Notes: generated by a model from the letters alone, not told the origin. Shown: positions 1-8,998, counted from the first letter of the stretch. The stretch is 64,000 bases of DNA from Thermotoga profunda AZM34c06 (GCF_000828675.1 NZ_AP014510.1:496001-560000); one strand, 5' to 3'. Translations and numbers: made by a program.

Positions 1-1
1 A

Positions 2-397
2 CAGATTTTGATAGCAATTCCGATAATTTTTTCTGTGTGTTATTCACATTTTTCAAAAGTAGATGAAAGACTCAGGGTTGTCATGAAAACGCTTGGTGCA
101 AGCGATATACAGGTGATGATGGGTATTCTCAAAGAATCTTCTGCAGGTGTGATGAACGCTGTTTTAACAGCCTTTGGTAGGGTTGTGGGTGAAGTTGGTG
201 CTGTGATGATCGTCGGTGGAAATATTGCTGGCAAGACAAGGGTTTTGACGACTTCTATAGTTCTTTATACAAATATGGGAAAATTTGAACAAGCAATCAT
301 ATGTGGCATAATACTTTTGGTCATAGCTTTCATCATAAATTTCTTACTCACAATGTTTTCCAACATAATGGAGAATAGAAAATGGTCTATGAGATAG
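2..397 (+). CDS. tupB: Tungstate-type ABC transporter permease, 3' part (TupB family)
   Basis: This is the C-terminal part of an integral-membrane ABC permease; the reading frame is open to the left edge, so the start lies outside the window. The segment holds the cytoplasmic EAA-type loop (KTLGASDIQVMMGILKE) followed by the stretch GRVVGEVGAVMIVGGNI and TRVLTTSIVLYT, which is typical of TupB/WtpB-like tungstate permeases, then a final membrane helix. It overlaps the start of the ATPase gene by 16 bases. The family is known to move tungstate (or molybdate) from a binding protein into the cytoplasm. The tungstate call is by family resemblance; the binding protein is not visible. Confidence 0.82.
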   Translation, partial: QILIAIPIIFSVCYSHFSKVDERLRVVMKTLGASDIQVMMGILKESSAGVMNAVLTAFGRVVGEVGAVMIVGGNIAGKTRVLTTSIVLYTNMGKFEQAIICGIILLVIAFIINFLLTMFSNIMENRKWSMR

Positions 398-1017
398 AAA
401 AACTTTCCTTCAGTTATGATTCAAAGTTCACTCTTTTTGTTGAAGATTTCAAAATGAATGAGAGAATAGTTGGAATAACGGGTCCATCTGGTGCAGGTAA
501 GACCACCTTTCTTTTGAACCTTGCTTTTTTATACACTGGTAAATGGCAGTTATTCAAATTCATGGGACAAAATATAGATTCACAGGCGATCACATATTTT
601 AGAAAGATGGTTACCTATGTCCCACAACATCCCGTACTTTTTAAAAAAACGGTTTTTGAGAATATTGCCTATCCTTTGAAGATCAGAAAAATTTCTAAAC
701 AGAATATACAGGACAGTGTTTACGCGATAGCTGGAAAATTGCAGATTCAGGATCTTTTGGACAAAAAGGCTTGGCAGATCTCTGGTGGCCAGGCAAAGAG
801 GGTATGTCTTGCGCGTGGTTTTGTTTTCGAACCGAAGGTTGTACTTTTGGATGAACCAACATCAGATCTCGATGAAGATAGCAAAAGGGTAGTTGAAGAT
901 TTCATCTTACAAATATCTACAAAAAGCTACATAATAATCGTATCGCATGATAAAGAACAGTTATCAAGATTGTGTGAAAGGATCTTTTTCATTGAAAATG
1001 GTCGTCTTTATTTGTGA
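382..1017 (+). CDS. tupC: ABC transporter ATP-binding protein, tungstate-type (TupC family)
   Basis: A 211-residue ATPase subunit that would energise the upstream TupB-like permease. Walker A GPSGAGKT is at about residues 34-41, the signature ISGGQAKR near 133-140, Walker B VVLLDEP near 152-158 and an H-loop SHD near the end. The ATG start at 382 lies inside the permease gene with GGAG about 10 bases upstream, so the two are translationally coupled. The length is short for ABC ATPases but usual for TupC, which lacks a C-terminal regulatory domain. Substrate assignment depends on the permease; a molybdate role cannot be excluded. Confidence 0.85.
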   Translation: MVYEIEKLSFSYDSKFTLFVEDFKMNERIVGITGPSGAGKTTFLLNLAFLYTGKWQLFKFMGQNIDSQAITYFRKMVTYVPQHPVLFKKTVFENIAYPLKIRKISKQNIQDSVYAIAGKLQIQDLLDKKAWQISGGQAKRVCLARGFVFEPKVVLLDEPTSDLDEDSKRVVEDFILQISTKSYIIIVSHDKEQLSRLCERIFFIENGRLYL

Positions 1018-1102
1018 GTAGATTCATCATATACTGACATATTTTCGCTGAAGACAATAGTGGTTTTCTTTGTTGTAAAATAATAACATAGAGGTGGTAG
1101 AC

Positions 1103-1873
1103 ATGGAGGTTCAGGAACGTGTGGATAAACTCGAAGAAGCAATGATGCGTTTGGTTTATATTCAGCAAAAAACAGAGATAGAAATTCAAAATTTGAAGAC
1201 CGAAATGAAGATATTCAAAGACGAGATCAGAAATGACACAAAGATGCTCAAAGATGAGATGAAGGTATTCAAGGATGAGATGAAAATGTTCAAAGATGAG
1301 ATGCTCGATTTCAAAAATGATGTGAAAGCGTTTAAAGATGAGATGCTCGAGTTCAAAAACGAGATGAAAGCGTTTAAAGATGAAATGGTTGAATTCAAAG
1401 AATGGAGCAAGAGGAATATAGAGAATATGAACAAACAATGGGGGGCATTGGCAAACAAAATGGGCACACTTGTTGAGGACATCTTTGCTCCATCTATAGA
1501 GATAGCCTTGAAAAATTATTTCGATGTTTTACCAGAGATAATCGATGTGAGAAAGTACATCAGACGTGGTGGTGAATCTTTAGAGATAGATATCCTTGCG
1601 TTAAATGAATCTGAAAAGAAGGCATTTGTAGTTGAGGTAAAGGCAAATCCAGATAAGGTGGAGTACATAGAAGATTTTGTGAAAAAACTCGAAAGACTCA
1701 GGGAGTTCTTACCAACGTTGAAAGAATACAGACTTTATCCAATCTATGCAGCACTGGACATGAAAGCAAAGACGGTGGAAGTTTTGACATCTAAGGGTAT
1801 CTATGCCATGATAGTAAAAGGCGATATCTTGAAGATTGTCAATTTCGAAAAGTTGAGTGAAAAAAATATCTAA
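1103..1873 (+). CDS. Coiled-coil protein with C-terminal PD-(D/E)XK nuclease-like domain
   Basis: About 256 residues. The ATG at 1103 is preferred because GAGGTGG lies 5 bases upstream; a GTG at 1094 overlaps that ribosome site. Residues about 15-110 form a long coiled coil with near-identical heptads of the type MKxFKDE. The C-terminal half contains SLEIDILALN followed by KKAFVVEVK, the spacing of a PD-(D/E)XK metal site (D, then E-x-K), then a helix and a further alpha/beta segment. Such DUF3782-like proteins are common in thermophiles and their biological role is unknown. It stands alone between a plus-strand transporter and a minus-strand operon. Nuclease activity is inference from the motif only. 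Confidence 0.75.
   Translation: MEVQERVDKLEEAMMRLVYIQQKTEIEIQNLKTEMKIFKDEIRNDTKMLKDEMKVFKDEMKMFKDEMLDFKNDVKAFKDEMLEFKNEMKAFKDEMVEFKEWSKRNIENMNKQWGALANKMGTLVEDIFAPSIEIALKNYFDVLPEIIDVRKYIRRGGESLEIDILALNESEKKAFVVEVKANPDKVEYIEDFVKKLERLREFLPTLKEYRLYPIYAALDMKAKTVEVLTSKGIYAMIVKGDILKIVNFEKLSEKNI
1259..1405 (+). repeat. Seven tandem 21-bp units encoding coiled-coil heptads
   Basis: Within the PD-(D/E)XK-like gene, seven consecutive 21-base units each encode a heptad of the form M-x-x-F-K-(D/N)-(E/D). Units alternate so that a 42-base pair of heptads (MLDFKND VKAFKDE, then MLEFKNE MKAFKDE) is repeated almost exactly. A less regular copy lies just upstream from 1205. The DNA similarity suggests recent unit duplication rather than only protein-level constraint, so unit number may vary between strains. 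Confidence 0.8.
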
Positions 1874-1924
1874 GAATTGCTCATTGATTATCATGGTATT
1901 GAAAATACACTTTTTATCGCATCA

Positions 1925-1948
1925 GAAAACCCTGCCATTTGGCAGGGT
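1925..1948 (-). terminator. Intrinsic terminator of the LarA/UxaA/Tct operon
   Basis: Eight-base-pair stem ACCCTGCC/GGCAGGGT (1929-1936 with 1941-1948), loop ATTT, followed on the minus strand by a TTTT run. It lies 8 bases beyond the stop of the last minus-strand gene. On the plus strand no T-run follows, so it does not obviously serve the convergent gene ending at 1873. Confidence 0.8.
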
Positions 1949-1956
1949 ATGCAAGA

Positions 1957-3231
1957 TCAGTCGAGATATGGTAATGTTGAGTTTGCGTATGGCATCAATA
2001 ATATATCTGGTTTTTGCGTATATTCTTTCAGAGCATGGTCTATTGCATCTTGTAGAGAATCGAATGGTGTCATGAAAATTTGTTCGACGATACTTTTATC
2101 CATTTTCGAGCACAGGAAAATCCTTGCTTTTTTCATCACCTTGCAAAAACCAGCAGCTTTGTGACCACCCAGGCAAAAATCTTTTTTGATCCATTCGAGT
2201 GGTTCATCTGGGGTCTTTGCCTTTTTCATCCATTCTTCAAAGGTTTTTTCTCCGAAACCTTCACGGCATTCTGCAACCAAGATTATGATTCCACCATCTT
2301 TGACCGCTTGGAAGGCGTTGTCTAAACCTTTTTGTGCCTGGTATAGATTTATATCTTTTGGAAATCCACCAGGCGAAGCGATCACTATGTCGTATCTTTT
2401 GCCTATATTGACTTTGTACATCATATCTATGTATTTGACACCTTCTCTGTGTGCAAGTATTGGATCACCACTTACGATTTTTACAATTTCTTTTTTACTG
2501 TTCAATACGGCATTGACTATAAATCTCACCTTTGCCATCTTTCCTGCTTCTTCAATGTCTTCTCTGACTGGGTTGTTTTCTATCTTCCCAGAAACTGCAC
2601 CGTCCAAGAGCATGTAAGAATGATTGGTTTCGATTGTTTTTTTACTGCACACACCTGGTAAAAGTGCTTTGTTTCCACCACTGTATCCGGCAAACCAGTG
2701 AAGCTCCAAGTTACCTGTTGCTATGATAAAATCTGATTCAGCCACAGGTTTAAAAACCTCAACCGGGGTTCCTCTTTTTGTCTTTCCTATGAAGACACAT
2801 TCTGATACATCGTGGTTTATACACTTCACTTTCTCAAAGACTTCTTTTCCAACTGCTTTTTGCATTTCTTGACCTGTCATTTTTCGGTGAAATCCCAAAC
2901 CAAAGACAATGGTTATTTGATCTTGTTTCAGTCCAACTTCTAAGAGTTCATCTACTATTGGTGGAACAAGGATGTGTGAAGGACTTGGTCTTGTCAAATC
3001 ACTCACGAGAATTACCACATTTTTTGGTTTTTCTTTCAAAACCATTTCTTTCAATGGTTCACAACCAATTGGTGCTCTGAGACTTTTTTTGATCTGATCT
3101 GTAGGATCTTCAACCGCATCGAGTTCTTTGTTTGGATGGAGTATGTCTATTTTTATATCATTTACCAGAGTGAATGAAATAATTTGCTCACCATACTTGA
3201 GTGTATACTCTCTCATTTTCATCACTCTCAC
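1957..3231 (-). CDS. LarA-family nickel-dependent 2-hydroxyacid racemase/epimerase
   Basis: A 424-residue LarA-family protein. Counted from the GTG at 3231, it has DLTR (78-81), the HR pair of GLGFHRKM (115-116), and HWFAGYSGGNKALLPG with His178 and Lys188, then NHSY with His204. In Lactobacillus LarA the equivalent Lys and His residues carry the nickel-pincer nucleotide, so the cofactor site looks intact. The cofactor-making genes larB, larC and larE are not in the window. The GTG overlaps the upstream stop by four bases; ATGs at 3222 and 3216 are alternatives and no ribosome site decides between them. The substrate need not be lactate: known relatives act on malate, other hydroxyacids and sugar acids. 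It is the last gene of the cassette. Confidence 0.82.
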   Translation of the reverse strand: MRVMKMREYTLKYGEQIISFTLVNDIKIDILHPNKELDAVEDPTDQIKKSLRAPIGCEPLKEMVLKEKPKNVVILVSDLTRPSPSHILVPPIVDELLEVGLKQDQITIVFGLGFHRKMTGQEMQKAVGKEVFEKVKCINHDVSECVFIGKTKRGTPVEVFKPVAESDFIIATGNLELHWFAGYSGGNKALLPGVCSKKTIETNHSYMLLDGAVSGKIENNPVREDIEEAGKMAKVRFIVNAVLNSKKEIVKIVSGDPILAHREGVKYIDMMYKVNIGKRYDIVIASPGGFPKDINLYQAQKGLDNAFQAVKDGGIIILVAECREGFGEKTFEEWMKKAKTPDEPLEWIKKDFCLGGHKAAGFCKVMKKARIFLCSKMDKSIVEQIFMTPFDSLQDAIDHALKEYTQKPDILLMPYANSTLPYLD

Positions 3232-4385
3232 AGAGTTGGTTGGGTTAGATATATTGCGAATTCGTGATGTTTTAGAATCTCTGTCTTTGTTTTCTTTCCA
3301 TTGATCACTTCGACTAATTCATTGAACAATCTTTCTCCTGCTTGACTTATTGTTTCTTTTCCCTCGATTACAGTACTTGCATCAAAATCTATGTTGTCCG
3401 ACATTTTTTGGTATGTTCTTGGATTTGCACAGACTTTTATAACAGGTGCTATGGGACAACCAGTTGGAGTACCTCTACCTGTTGTGAAAATGATTATTTG
3501 TGCACCACCTGAGACCATACCTGTAACTGATTCGACGTCATGCCCGGGACTGTCCATGAAAATTAATCCTTTTTCAGTGATAGGTTTTGCGTAATCTAAG
3601 ACATCCACGATTGTTTTTGTACCTGCTTTGTAGATCGCACCGAGTGATTTTTCTTCCAAAGTCGTGAGACCACCTTGAATGTTACCTGGTGTTGGATTAA
3701 CTCCCCTTATGTCCTCACCACCGGCAAGGGCACTTTTTTCGCATTTATTAACTAATGCGAGGAGCTTTTGTGCAACTTCATTGTTTATAGCTCTTTTTGC
3801 CAAAAGATGCTCTGCACCTATGATTTCTGTTGTTTCAGAAAAAACCACAGTCCCACCGAGATCTATTATCTTATCTGCGACGTATCCGACTACGGGATTT
3901 GACGCGATACCAGATGTAGTATCTGAACCACCACATTCTATTGCAACAATAACATCGGAAAAATCGACCTCTGTTTTTTCGAAACTTCCAATATCTCTTA
4001 TCATTTTTTCAAGCAGACGTATACCTTTTTGAGCTGTTTGAAGAGTTCCACCTTCTTCTTGAATTATCAGGCATTCTACAGGTTTGTTAGTTTTTTTTGC
4101 CTGTTCTGCAATTTGTTTTGTTGGAATTGTTTCACATCCCAAACCGATATACAGAACTCCGGCTACATTTGGATTCGATGCCATTCCAATTAATACATCG
4201 AAGACTTTTTCATGATCTTGCTTCATGTGATTACAACCATGTTGATTGTCTAATAATACAGCACCATCCACATGGTTTACGATCTCTTGAGCCGTTCTTG
4301 TTGCGCAAATCACCGTAGGCACAACGAGAAAATGATTTCTAAAACCAACTGAATTGTTATTTCTTTTGTATCCAAAAAGTTTCAC
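3228..4385 (-). CDS. UxaA/SuyB-family hydro-lyase, large subunit
   Basis: A 385-residue protein that matches the C-terminal domain of altronate/galactarate dehydratases (UxaA, GarD) and the large subunit of sulfolactate sulfo-lyase (SuyB). It begins GYKRNNNSVGFRNHFLVVPT, the typical family start, and has Cys/His-containing stretches NQHGCNH and GLGCETIP plus GRGTPTGCPIAPV near the C-terminus. The family removes water (or sulfite) from 2-hydroxyacids using a metal. Here the small SAF domain is encoded separately by the adjoining gene and overlaps by four bases, as in SuyA/SuyB. Which acid is used is not decided by sequence. Confidence 0.82.
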   Translation of the reverse strand: MKLFGYKRNNNSVGFRNHFLVVPTVICATRTAQEIVNHVDGAVLLDNQHGCNHMKQDHEKVFDVLIGMASNPNVAGVLYIGLGCETIPTKQIAEQAKKTNKPVECLIIQEEGGTLQTAQKGIRLLEKMIRDIGSFEKTEVDFSDVIVAIECGGSDTTSGIASNPVVGYVADKIIDLGGTVVFSETTEIIGAEHLLAKRAINNEVAQKLLALVNKCEKSALAGGEDIRGVNPTPGNIQGGLTTLEEKSLGAIYKAGTKTIVDVLDYAKPITEKGLIFMDSPGHDVESVTGMVSGGAQIIIFTTGRGTPTGCPIAPVIKVCANPRTYQKMSDNIDFDASTVIEGKETISQAGERLFNELVEVINGKKTKTEILKHHEFAIYLTQPTL

Positions 4386-4669
4386 GTAGTATACCTCCTC
4401 ACACCACGTTTGCCTGATACGTTGTGCACATGAACATAGTCTCCTGTTTTTATATCTTGTGTTGCAATACCTATTGGCTCGCCATATTTGAAAACTTCTG
4501 ATTCTTTTTTGATATCTTTAATGGCAAATTTGTGTCCGAATGGTATGTCGTGATTTAGTTTTATTTTCAGCGTTGTATTCTCGAAGTTCACAAGAACTTC
4601 TTGATCTTTTGAGAGATTTTTAATAGCCGTTGCGACATTATCTTTCTTGCTGAAAACTATTGCATCCAT
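4382..4669 (-). CDS. UxaA/SuyA-family hydro-lyase, small (SAF-domain) subunit
   Basis: A 95-residue protein consisting of one SAF domain, the N-terminal domain of UxaA-type dehydratases or the separate small subunit SuyA. Recognisable features are the central HDIPFGHKFAIKDI and the C-terminal GEPIGIATQDIKTGDYVHVHN, whose last part is the conserved G(D/E)-x-VHVHN motif. It shares an ATGA overlap with the large-subunit gene downstream, which implies equal synthesis of the two parts of one enzyme. An 11-base gap separates it from the malic enzyme gene upstream. Confidence 0.85.
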   Translation of the reverse strand: MDAIVFSKKDNVATAIKNLSKDQEVLVNFENTTLKIKLNHDIPFGHKFAIKDIKKESEVFKYGEPIGIATQDIKTGDYVHVHNVSGKRGVRRYTT

Positions 4670-4680
4670 TAGAAAACCTC

Positions 4681-6009
4681 CTATGGAAGTTTGATGATAT
4701 TAGCATTCACCAGAACTCTTTCCATAATTCTTCCAGCCTTAATTCTTCCTTCGATCTTTTCTCTGAGCTCTTGATCGCTCAGAATTTTTTGAGCAACACC
4801 CTGTTCGATGGCTTTCTTAGCAACTGCAATTGCTTCTTCGACATAGACTTGGTCTTCTTCCATAGTGGGTACTATATATTCTTCGTGTATACCTTTTCTA
4901 TAAGCAAAGTCGGCTATTGCTTGAGCAGCAGCTACACACATCTCATCGGTCACTTTGGTGGCTCTCACATCAAGAACTCCTCTGAAGATCGCTGGAAAAC
5001 CTAAGGAATTGTTCACTTGGTTTGGAAAGTCACTTCTACCTGTTGCAACTATTCTCGCACCTGCTTGTTTTGCTTCCCAAGGCCAGATCTCTGGGACTGG
5101 ATTTGCGCCGGCAAAGACTATTGCATCTTTGTTCATCGCCTTTACCCACTCTGGTTTTATAACTCCAGGTCCACTTTTCGAATAGGCTATACACACATCT
5201 GCGCCTTTAAGGGCTTCTTCAATACCTCCACTGATATCTTCTCTATTTGTTTTGATCCACATCTGCCTACTTATTTCATCGAGTGTCTGGGCTCTTTGTT
5301 TTGTGAGTATACCTTTTGAATCGCAGACAACGACATTTCCAAGATCGACATTTACTTTTTCAAGAAGCCGCAAGAATGCGTAATTGGCACTGCCCGCTCC
5401 TATGATGGCTATTCGAACCTCTTCGATTTTCTTTCCAACTATTCGAAGGGAATTTATTAAACCAGCCAAAGTTATAGTTGCAGTACCCTGCTGGTCATCA
5501 TGAAAGACTGGAATTGACAGTTCTTCTTGTAGTCTTTTCAAGAGTGCAAAACACTTTGGTTTTTCGACATCTTCAAGATTTATACCTGCGATCGATGGTG
5601 ACAACCACTTACAAAATTGTACAGTTTCTTCTATTTCTGTTGTTCCAATACACAAAGGTATTGCGTCTACACCACCGAGATATTTAAACAACAATGCCTT
5701 TCCTTCCATCACAGGAAGACCAGCCTCTGGTCCTATGTCTCCAAGCCCAAGGATTCTTGTTCCATCACTTATGATAGCGATGGTATTTTCTTTGTTTGTG
5801 TATTCATATACTTTTTCTCTGTCTTTTGCTATTTCTTGACAAACTCTGGCTACACCAGGTGTATACCAGATCGCAAAATCATCGTAAGTTCGAACAGGAA
5901 CTTTTGGTGCGGTTTGAATCTTTCCTTTGTAGAAAGGATGGAGTATCATCGCATCTTGCGAAGGTTTTTGAGCTTTTTTCAGTAAGCTCTCGACATCTTT
6001 TTCTTGCAT
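4681..6009 (-). CDS. NAD(P)-dependent malic enzyme (malate dehydrogenase, decarboxylating)
   Basis: A 442-residue malic enzyme of the short bacterial type (no phosphotransacetylase domain). It carries YTPGVARVCQ near the N-terminus, SDGTRILGLGDIGPEAGLPV, a metal site of the type VFHDDQQGTA, the nucleotide-binding stretch RIAIIGAGSANYAF and the FAGANPVPEI and SDFPNQVNN segments near the substrate site. It would convert L-malate to pyruvate and CO2, or run in reverse. GGAGGT lies 7 bases before the ATG at 6009. Its place between a tricarboxylate-type transporter and a hydro-lyase/racemase suggests it handles a C4 acid formed by, or imported with, the cassette. Confidence 0.9.
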   Translation of the reverse strand: MQEKDVESLLKKAQKPSQDAMILHPFYKGKIQTAPKVPVRTYDDFAIWYTPGVARVCQEIAKDREKVYEYTNKENTIAIISDGTRILGLGDIGPEAGLPVMEGKALLFKYLGGVDAIPLCIGTTEIEETVQFCKWLSPSIAGINLEDVEKPKCFALLKRLQEELSIPVFHDDQQGTATITLAGLINSLRIVGKKIEEVRIAIIGAGSANYAFLRLLEKVNVDLGNVVVCDSKGILTKQRAQTLDEISRQMWIKTNREDISGGIEEALKGADVCIAYSKSGPGVIKPEWVKAMNKDAIVFAGANPVPEIWPWEAKQAGARIVATGRSDFPNQVNNSLGFPAIFRGVLDVRATKVTDEMCVAAAQAIADFAYRKGIHEEYIVPTMEEDQVYVEEAIAVAKKAIEQGVAQKILSDQELREKIEGRIKAGRIMERVLVNANIIKLP

Positions 6010-6031
6010 CTCTCATACCTCCTATTTGAAA

Positions 6032-6478
6032 TTAGAAAAATAGACCTCTTGGAAGTGGAACAACTAAAAGTTTTGCAAGTAAATACCAAAATGCAAGTGT
6101 TATAGCACTAAAGGCTATTATATTACCTACAAGTTGTCCAAATTTCATATTTTTTCCACCGACTATCAACGATATGATCGTCATGAAAATGATGCTTCCC
6201 ACAACAAAACCAAAGACCCAATCCATCAGGTATATCCAGACAAAAGACAATGCAATGACGATGAATATGTATAAAAAGTCCTTTTTTTCTATTTTCTCTG
6301 TTTTCTCTTGAGTTTTTTTTCTGGTAGATACCACGATCAATGCCACGCAAAGGGCTATCAACAGAATTGAGATGATCTGCGGAAAGATCGCCGATAAGTA
6401 ATTTAAATCCTTTGATTGATAAAGAAATACTAAAGCAAGCAGAATGAATATGGCGCTTAAAATTATATTCGATCTCAT
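6032..6478 (-). CDS. tctB: Tripartite tricarboxylate transporter, small membrane subunit TctB
   Basis: A 148-residue hydrophobic protein with about four membrane helices and a short charged cytoplasmic loop (KKTQEKTEKIEKKDF), the size and pattern of the TctB subunit. The first helix starts near residue 5 and the second near 32. Its start overlaps the stop of the large subunit TctA by four bases. TctB proteins are poorly conserved, so the call rests mostly on size, topology and position between TctA and the metabolic genes. Confidence 0.82.
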   Translation of the reverse strand: MRSNIILSAIFILLALVFLYQSKDLNYLSAIFPQIISILLIALCVALIVVSTRKKTQEKTEKIEKKDFLYIFIVIALSFVWIYLMDWVFGFVVGSIIFMTIISLIVGGKNMKFGQLVGNIIAFSAITLAFWYLLAKLLVVPLPRGLFF

Positions 6479-7992
6479 TGCTTAACTCCCCCCACTGATG
6501 GACTTTGTTTTCTGATCAAAGGCCACAGCAGGAACAATACAGACAATACGATTAAAACCCAGGAAATTGGGCGAATAAAGAATACTGTCCATGGATAATC
6601 GAGTTTTCTTCCCATGAGTAAACCTTGAGTAAAGCCTGTTTCAGCAATAGGACCTAAGATGAGTCCAAGTGTTATTGGCCCAGCTTCAAAACCAAATCTT
6701 CTTAGAATATAACCAAGCACACCTAAAATGAGCATTGTATAAACATCACTGATATTATTTTGTACACAATATGAACCTATCATCGTGAGCAGTAAGATCA
6801 CAGGAACAAGTACGTGTATTGGGATTTTATAAACGACCTTTGTCATACCCTTGCCAAAGAGTAGACCGATTGGTACCATAATTAATGTAGCAGCTATAAC
6901 ACCAACTATGAAAGTGTAGACAACATCGGCACGTGTTGTGAAAAGTTCTGCACCTGGTCTCAAACCTTGTATCAAAAGAGCACCGTACAAAATCGCATCA
7001 ACAGGCGTGCCAGGTACACCCAGTGTCATGAGTGGAACAAATCCTCCTCCTACGGTTGCGTTGTTCGAAGTCTCTGTAGCTATAACACCTTCTGCTACAC
7101 CTGTCCCAAATTTTTCTGGGTGCTTTGATGCTCTCATTGCCTCACTATAAGAAACCAAATTTGCAATATTTCCACCCGCACCAGGTAATACGCCTATTAT
7201 AAAGCCAATGATTGACGCTCTGATGAGATCTAATTGTTTTTTCATAACTTCTACGAAAATCCTTAGAGCGGTGCCTTTTTCTACCTTTGCTTCTATAAAA
7301 AGTTGTTTTTGTCCTCTCTGAATTACCATGTTTATAACTTCAGGAATACAGAACAATCCCACAAGTGCAGGTATTAAACCAAAACCTGAAATCAAATGTG
7401 AAGATCCAAATGTAAATCTGACGTTTCCTCCAATCGGTGCAACTCCAACAAAGCTTATCATCATTCCTATGAACCCACCGATGAAACCTTTCAGTGTATT
7501 TCCACGTGATAGAGATGATATAACCGTTAATCCAAAGATACCAAGCCAGAAATATTCAGGCGGGCCAAATCTCAAAGCGATTCGGGCAAGCATAGGGGCA
7601 AAGATTAAAAAACAAATCATACCGAATAGTCCACCATACAAAGATGAATAGGTGGCTATCAAGATTGCCTGCCAACCTTTACCTTGTTTTGCCATAGGAT
7701 AGCCATCAAAGGTTGTTCCGATATTCGAAGGCGTACCAGGTGTCCTGAGAAGGATAGCTGAAAAACTTCCTCCATATATCGCGGCCATGTAAAGCGAACC
7801 AAGGAAAACCAAACTTTCGGAAGGTGTCATCCAGTAGGTTAAGGGTAAAAACAAGGCAACTCCCATGGTTGCACTCATACCTGGAAGTGCACCTATTACC
7901 AATCCTATACCAACGCCACCTATCATCAAAAAGAGAATTTTCGCTGTGAGAATCTGTGGAATAGCGCTTAGTAGATACTGAAAACTCGCCAT
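6475..7992 (-). CDS. tctA: Tripartite tricarboxylate transporter, large membrane subunit TctA
   Basis: A 505-residue membrane protein with about 11-12 helices. The TctA signature GGVGIGLVIGALPGMSATMG is at the N-terminus and a second copy of the pattern, IGVLPGAGGNIANLVSYSEA, lies in the middle, reflecting the internal repeat known in the family. TPGTPSNIG and LGVPGTPVDAIL are further conserved loops. It forms the sodium- or proton-coupled channel that accepts substrate from the TctC binding protein. The gene follows tctC after a hairpin at 8014-8039. Confidence 0.93.
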   Translation of the reverse strand: MASFQYLLSAIPQILTAKILFLMIGGVGIGLVIGALPGMSATMGVALFLPLTYWMTPSESLVFLGSLYMAAIYGGSFSAILLRTPGTPSNIGTTFDGYPMAKQGKGWQAILIATYSSLYGGLFGMICFLIFAPMLARIALRFGPPEYFWLGIFGLTVISSLSRGNTLKGFIGGFIGMMISFVGVAPIGGNVRFTFGSSHLISGFGLIPALVGLFCIPEVINMVIQRGQKQLFIEAKVEKGTALRIFVEVMKKQLDLIRASIIGFIIGVLPGAGGNIANLVSYSEAMRASKHPEKFGTGVAEGVIATETSNNATVGGGFVPLMTLGVPGTPVDAILYGALLIQGLRPGAELFTTRADVVYTFIVGVIAATLIMVPIGLLFGKGMTKVVYKIPIHVLVPVILLLTMIGSYCVQNNISDVYTMLILGVLGYILRRFGFEAGPITLGLILGPIAETGFTQGLLMGRKLDYPWTVFFIRPISWVLIVLSVLFLLWPLIRKQSPSVGGVKQ

Positions 7993-8013
7993 CTAATTGA
8001 TTTCCCCCTTTCG

Positions 8014-8039
8014 AAAATCCCGCGCCAGGTAGCGCGGGA
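8014..8039 (-). terminator. Hairpin with T-run between tctC and tctA (probable partial terminator)
   Basis: An eight-base-pair G+C-rich stem TCCCGCGC/GCGCGGGA with a six-base loop (8018-8039), followed on the minus strand by TTTT. It lies six bases after the tctC stop and 25 bases before tctA starts. It has the form of an intrinsic terminator but sits inside an apparent operon, so it probably lowers transcription of tctAB and the catabolic genes relative to the binding protein, or protects the tctC mRNA 3' end. Confidence 0.75.
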
Positions 8040-8044
8040 AGGAA

Positions 8045-8998
8045 TCATTTACCCATTTTTTGCGTTTCGTCCCAGAGTTCTTTATAATACGGAATCAATC
8101 TTGCAACGAGTTCTTTTGATTGTTCTTCATTGTAGTCTTCCATCACAAAGCCTATTTCTTCCATCTTTGCTCTCACTTCCGGGTTTTTGTTGACCTCTGC
8201 AAAAGCTGCCTCGAGTATTCTCTTTATTTCTGCTGGTGTTCCTGGGGGTACTGCCACACCACGGAATGCCTTTTCAACTACGTCGTAACCCAATTCTCTG
8301 AAGGTTGGAACATCTGGCAAGAATGGGACTCTTTGTTCTGTTGCAATTGCAATTGTTCTGAGTTTATCTTTATACTGAACAGAAACAGTTGAGTAGGTCA
8401 TCAAGGCATCGACATTGCCACCGAGTAGAGCCGGAACGGCTGTTCCAGTTCCAGTGAATGGGACATAAGTGAGATTGAGTTTCGCAACCTTTGCAAGTCT
8501 TAATGTGGCAAAACTATTGGCAGATGGCTGACCACTACCACCTATTAGAACAGATTTCTTACCGCTGGCGTATTTCACAAAATCTTCGAATGTTTTGATG
8601 GGGCTGTCAATTGGTACCACCAGTGTACAAGGTGTTGTCTGGAAGAAATATATGTTCTCGATCTGTTCTGTTTTATAAGGCACACCACCTTGAATTGGTT
8701 GGAGTATGATGTGTGGAAGATTAGTTCCATAGATAGAGTATCCATCGGGTGTGGCACGATTGACAAGTTCAGACCAGCCTGTTGCTCCACCACCACCAGC
8801 TTTGTAGGTTATTACAATTGGTACTCCTAAGATTTTTTCAAGGTATGGCTGCTGGATCCTCGCTGTGATATCTGATTCTCCACCTGGATCAAAGCAAACG
8901 ACGTAAGTAATAGGTTTTGTTGGGAAATTCGCTGCAAAGAATGTTGAGAACACAAAAATGGTTAAGCACATCAATAAAACAGCTTTCTTCACAAACAT
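8045..8998 (-). CDS. tctC: Tripartite tricarboxylate transporter substrate-binding protein TctC
   Basis: About 317 residues. An N-terminal signal peptide (KK followed by a hydrophobic stretch ending near FFAA) precedes NFPTKPITYVV, the usual start of mature Bug/TctC proteins. The conserved PGGESDITAR and GAGGGATGWSELVNRATPDG-like loops that hold the carboxylate are present. It captures a carboxylated substrate outside the inner membrane and delivers it to TctAB. A GTG at 9001, the ATG at 8998 and a GTG at 8992 are possible starts; GGGAGG just upstream does not decide. It is the first gene of the minus-strand cassette. Confidence 0.92.
   Translation of the reverse strand: MFVKKAVLLMCLTIFVFSTFFAANFPTKPITYVVCFDPGGESDITARIQQPYLEKILGVPIVITYKAGGGGATGWSELVNRATPDGYSIYGTNLPHIILQPIQGGVPYKTEQIENIYFFQTTPCTLVVPIDSPIKTFEDFVKYASGKKSVLIGGSGQPSANSFATLRLAKVAKLNLTYVPFTGTGTAVPALLGGNVDALMTYSTVSVQYKDKLRTIAIATEQRVPFLPDVPTFRELGYDVVEKAFRGVAVPPGTPAEIKRILEAAFAEVNKNPEVRAKMEEIGFVMEDYNEEQSKELVARLIPYYKELWDETQKMGK

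Noticed and set aside
989-1482. Long open frames on the minus strand opposite the coiled-coil gene
   Set aside because: They mirror the 21-bp repeats of the plus-strand gene (Phe/His- and Ser/Leu-rich repeats) and have no ribosome site or known domain.
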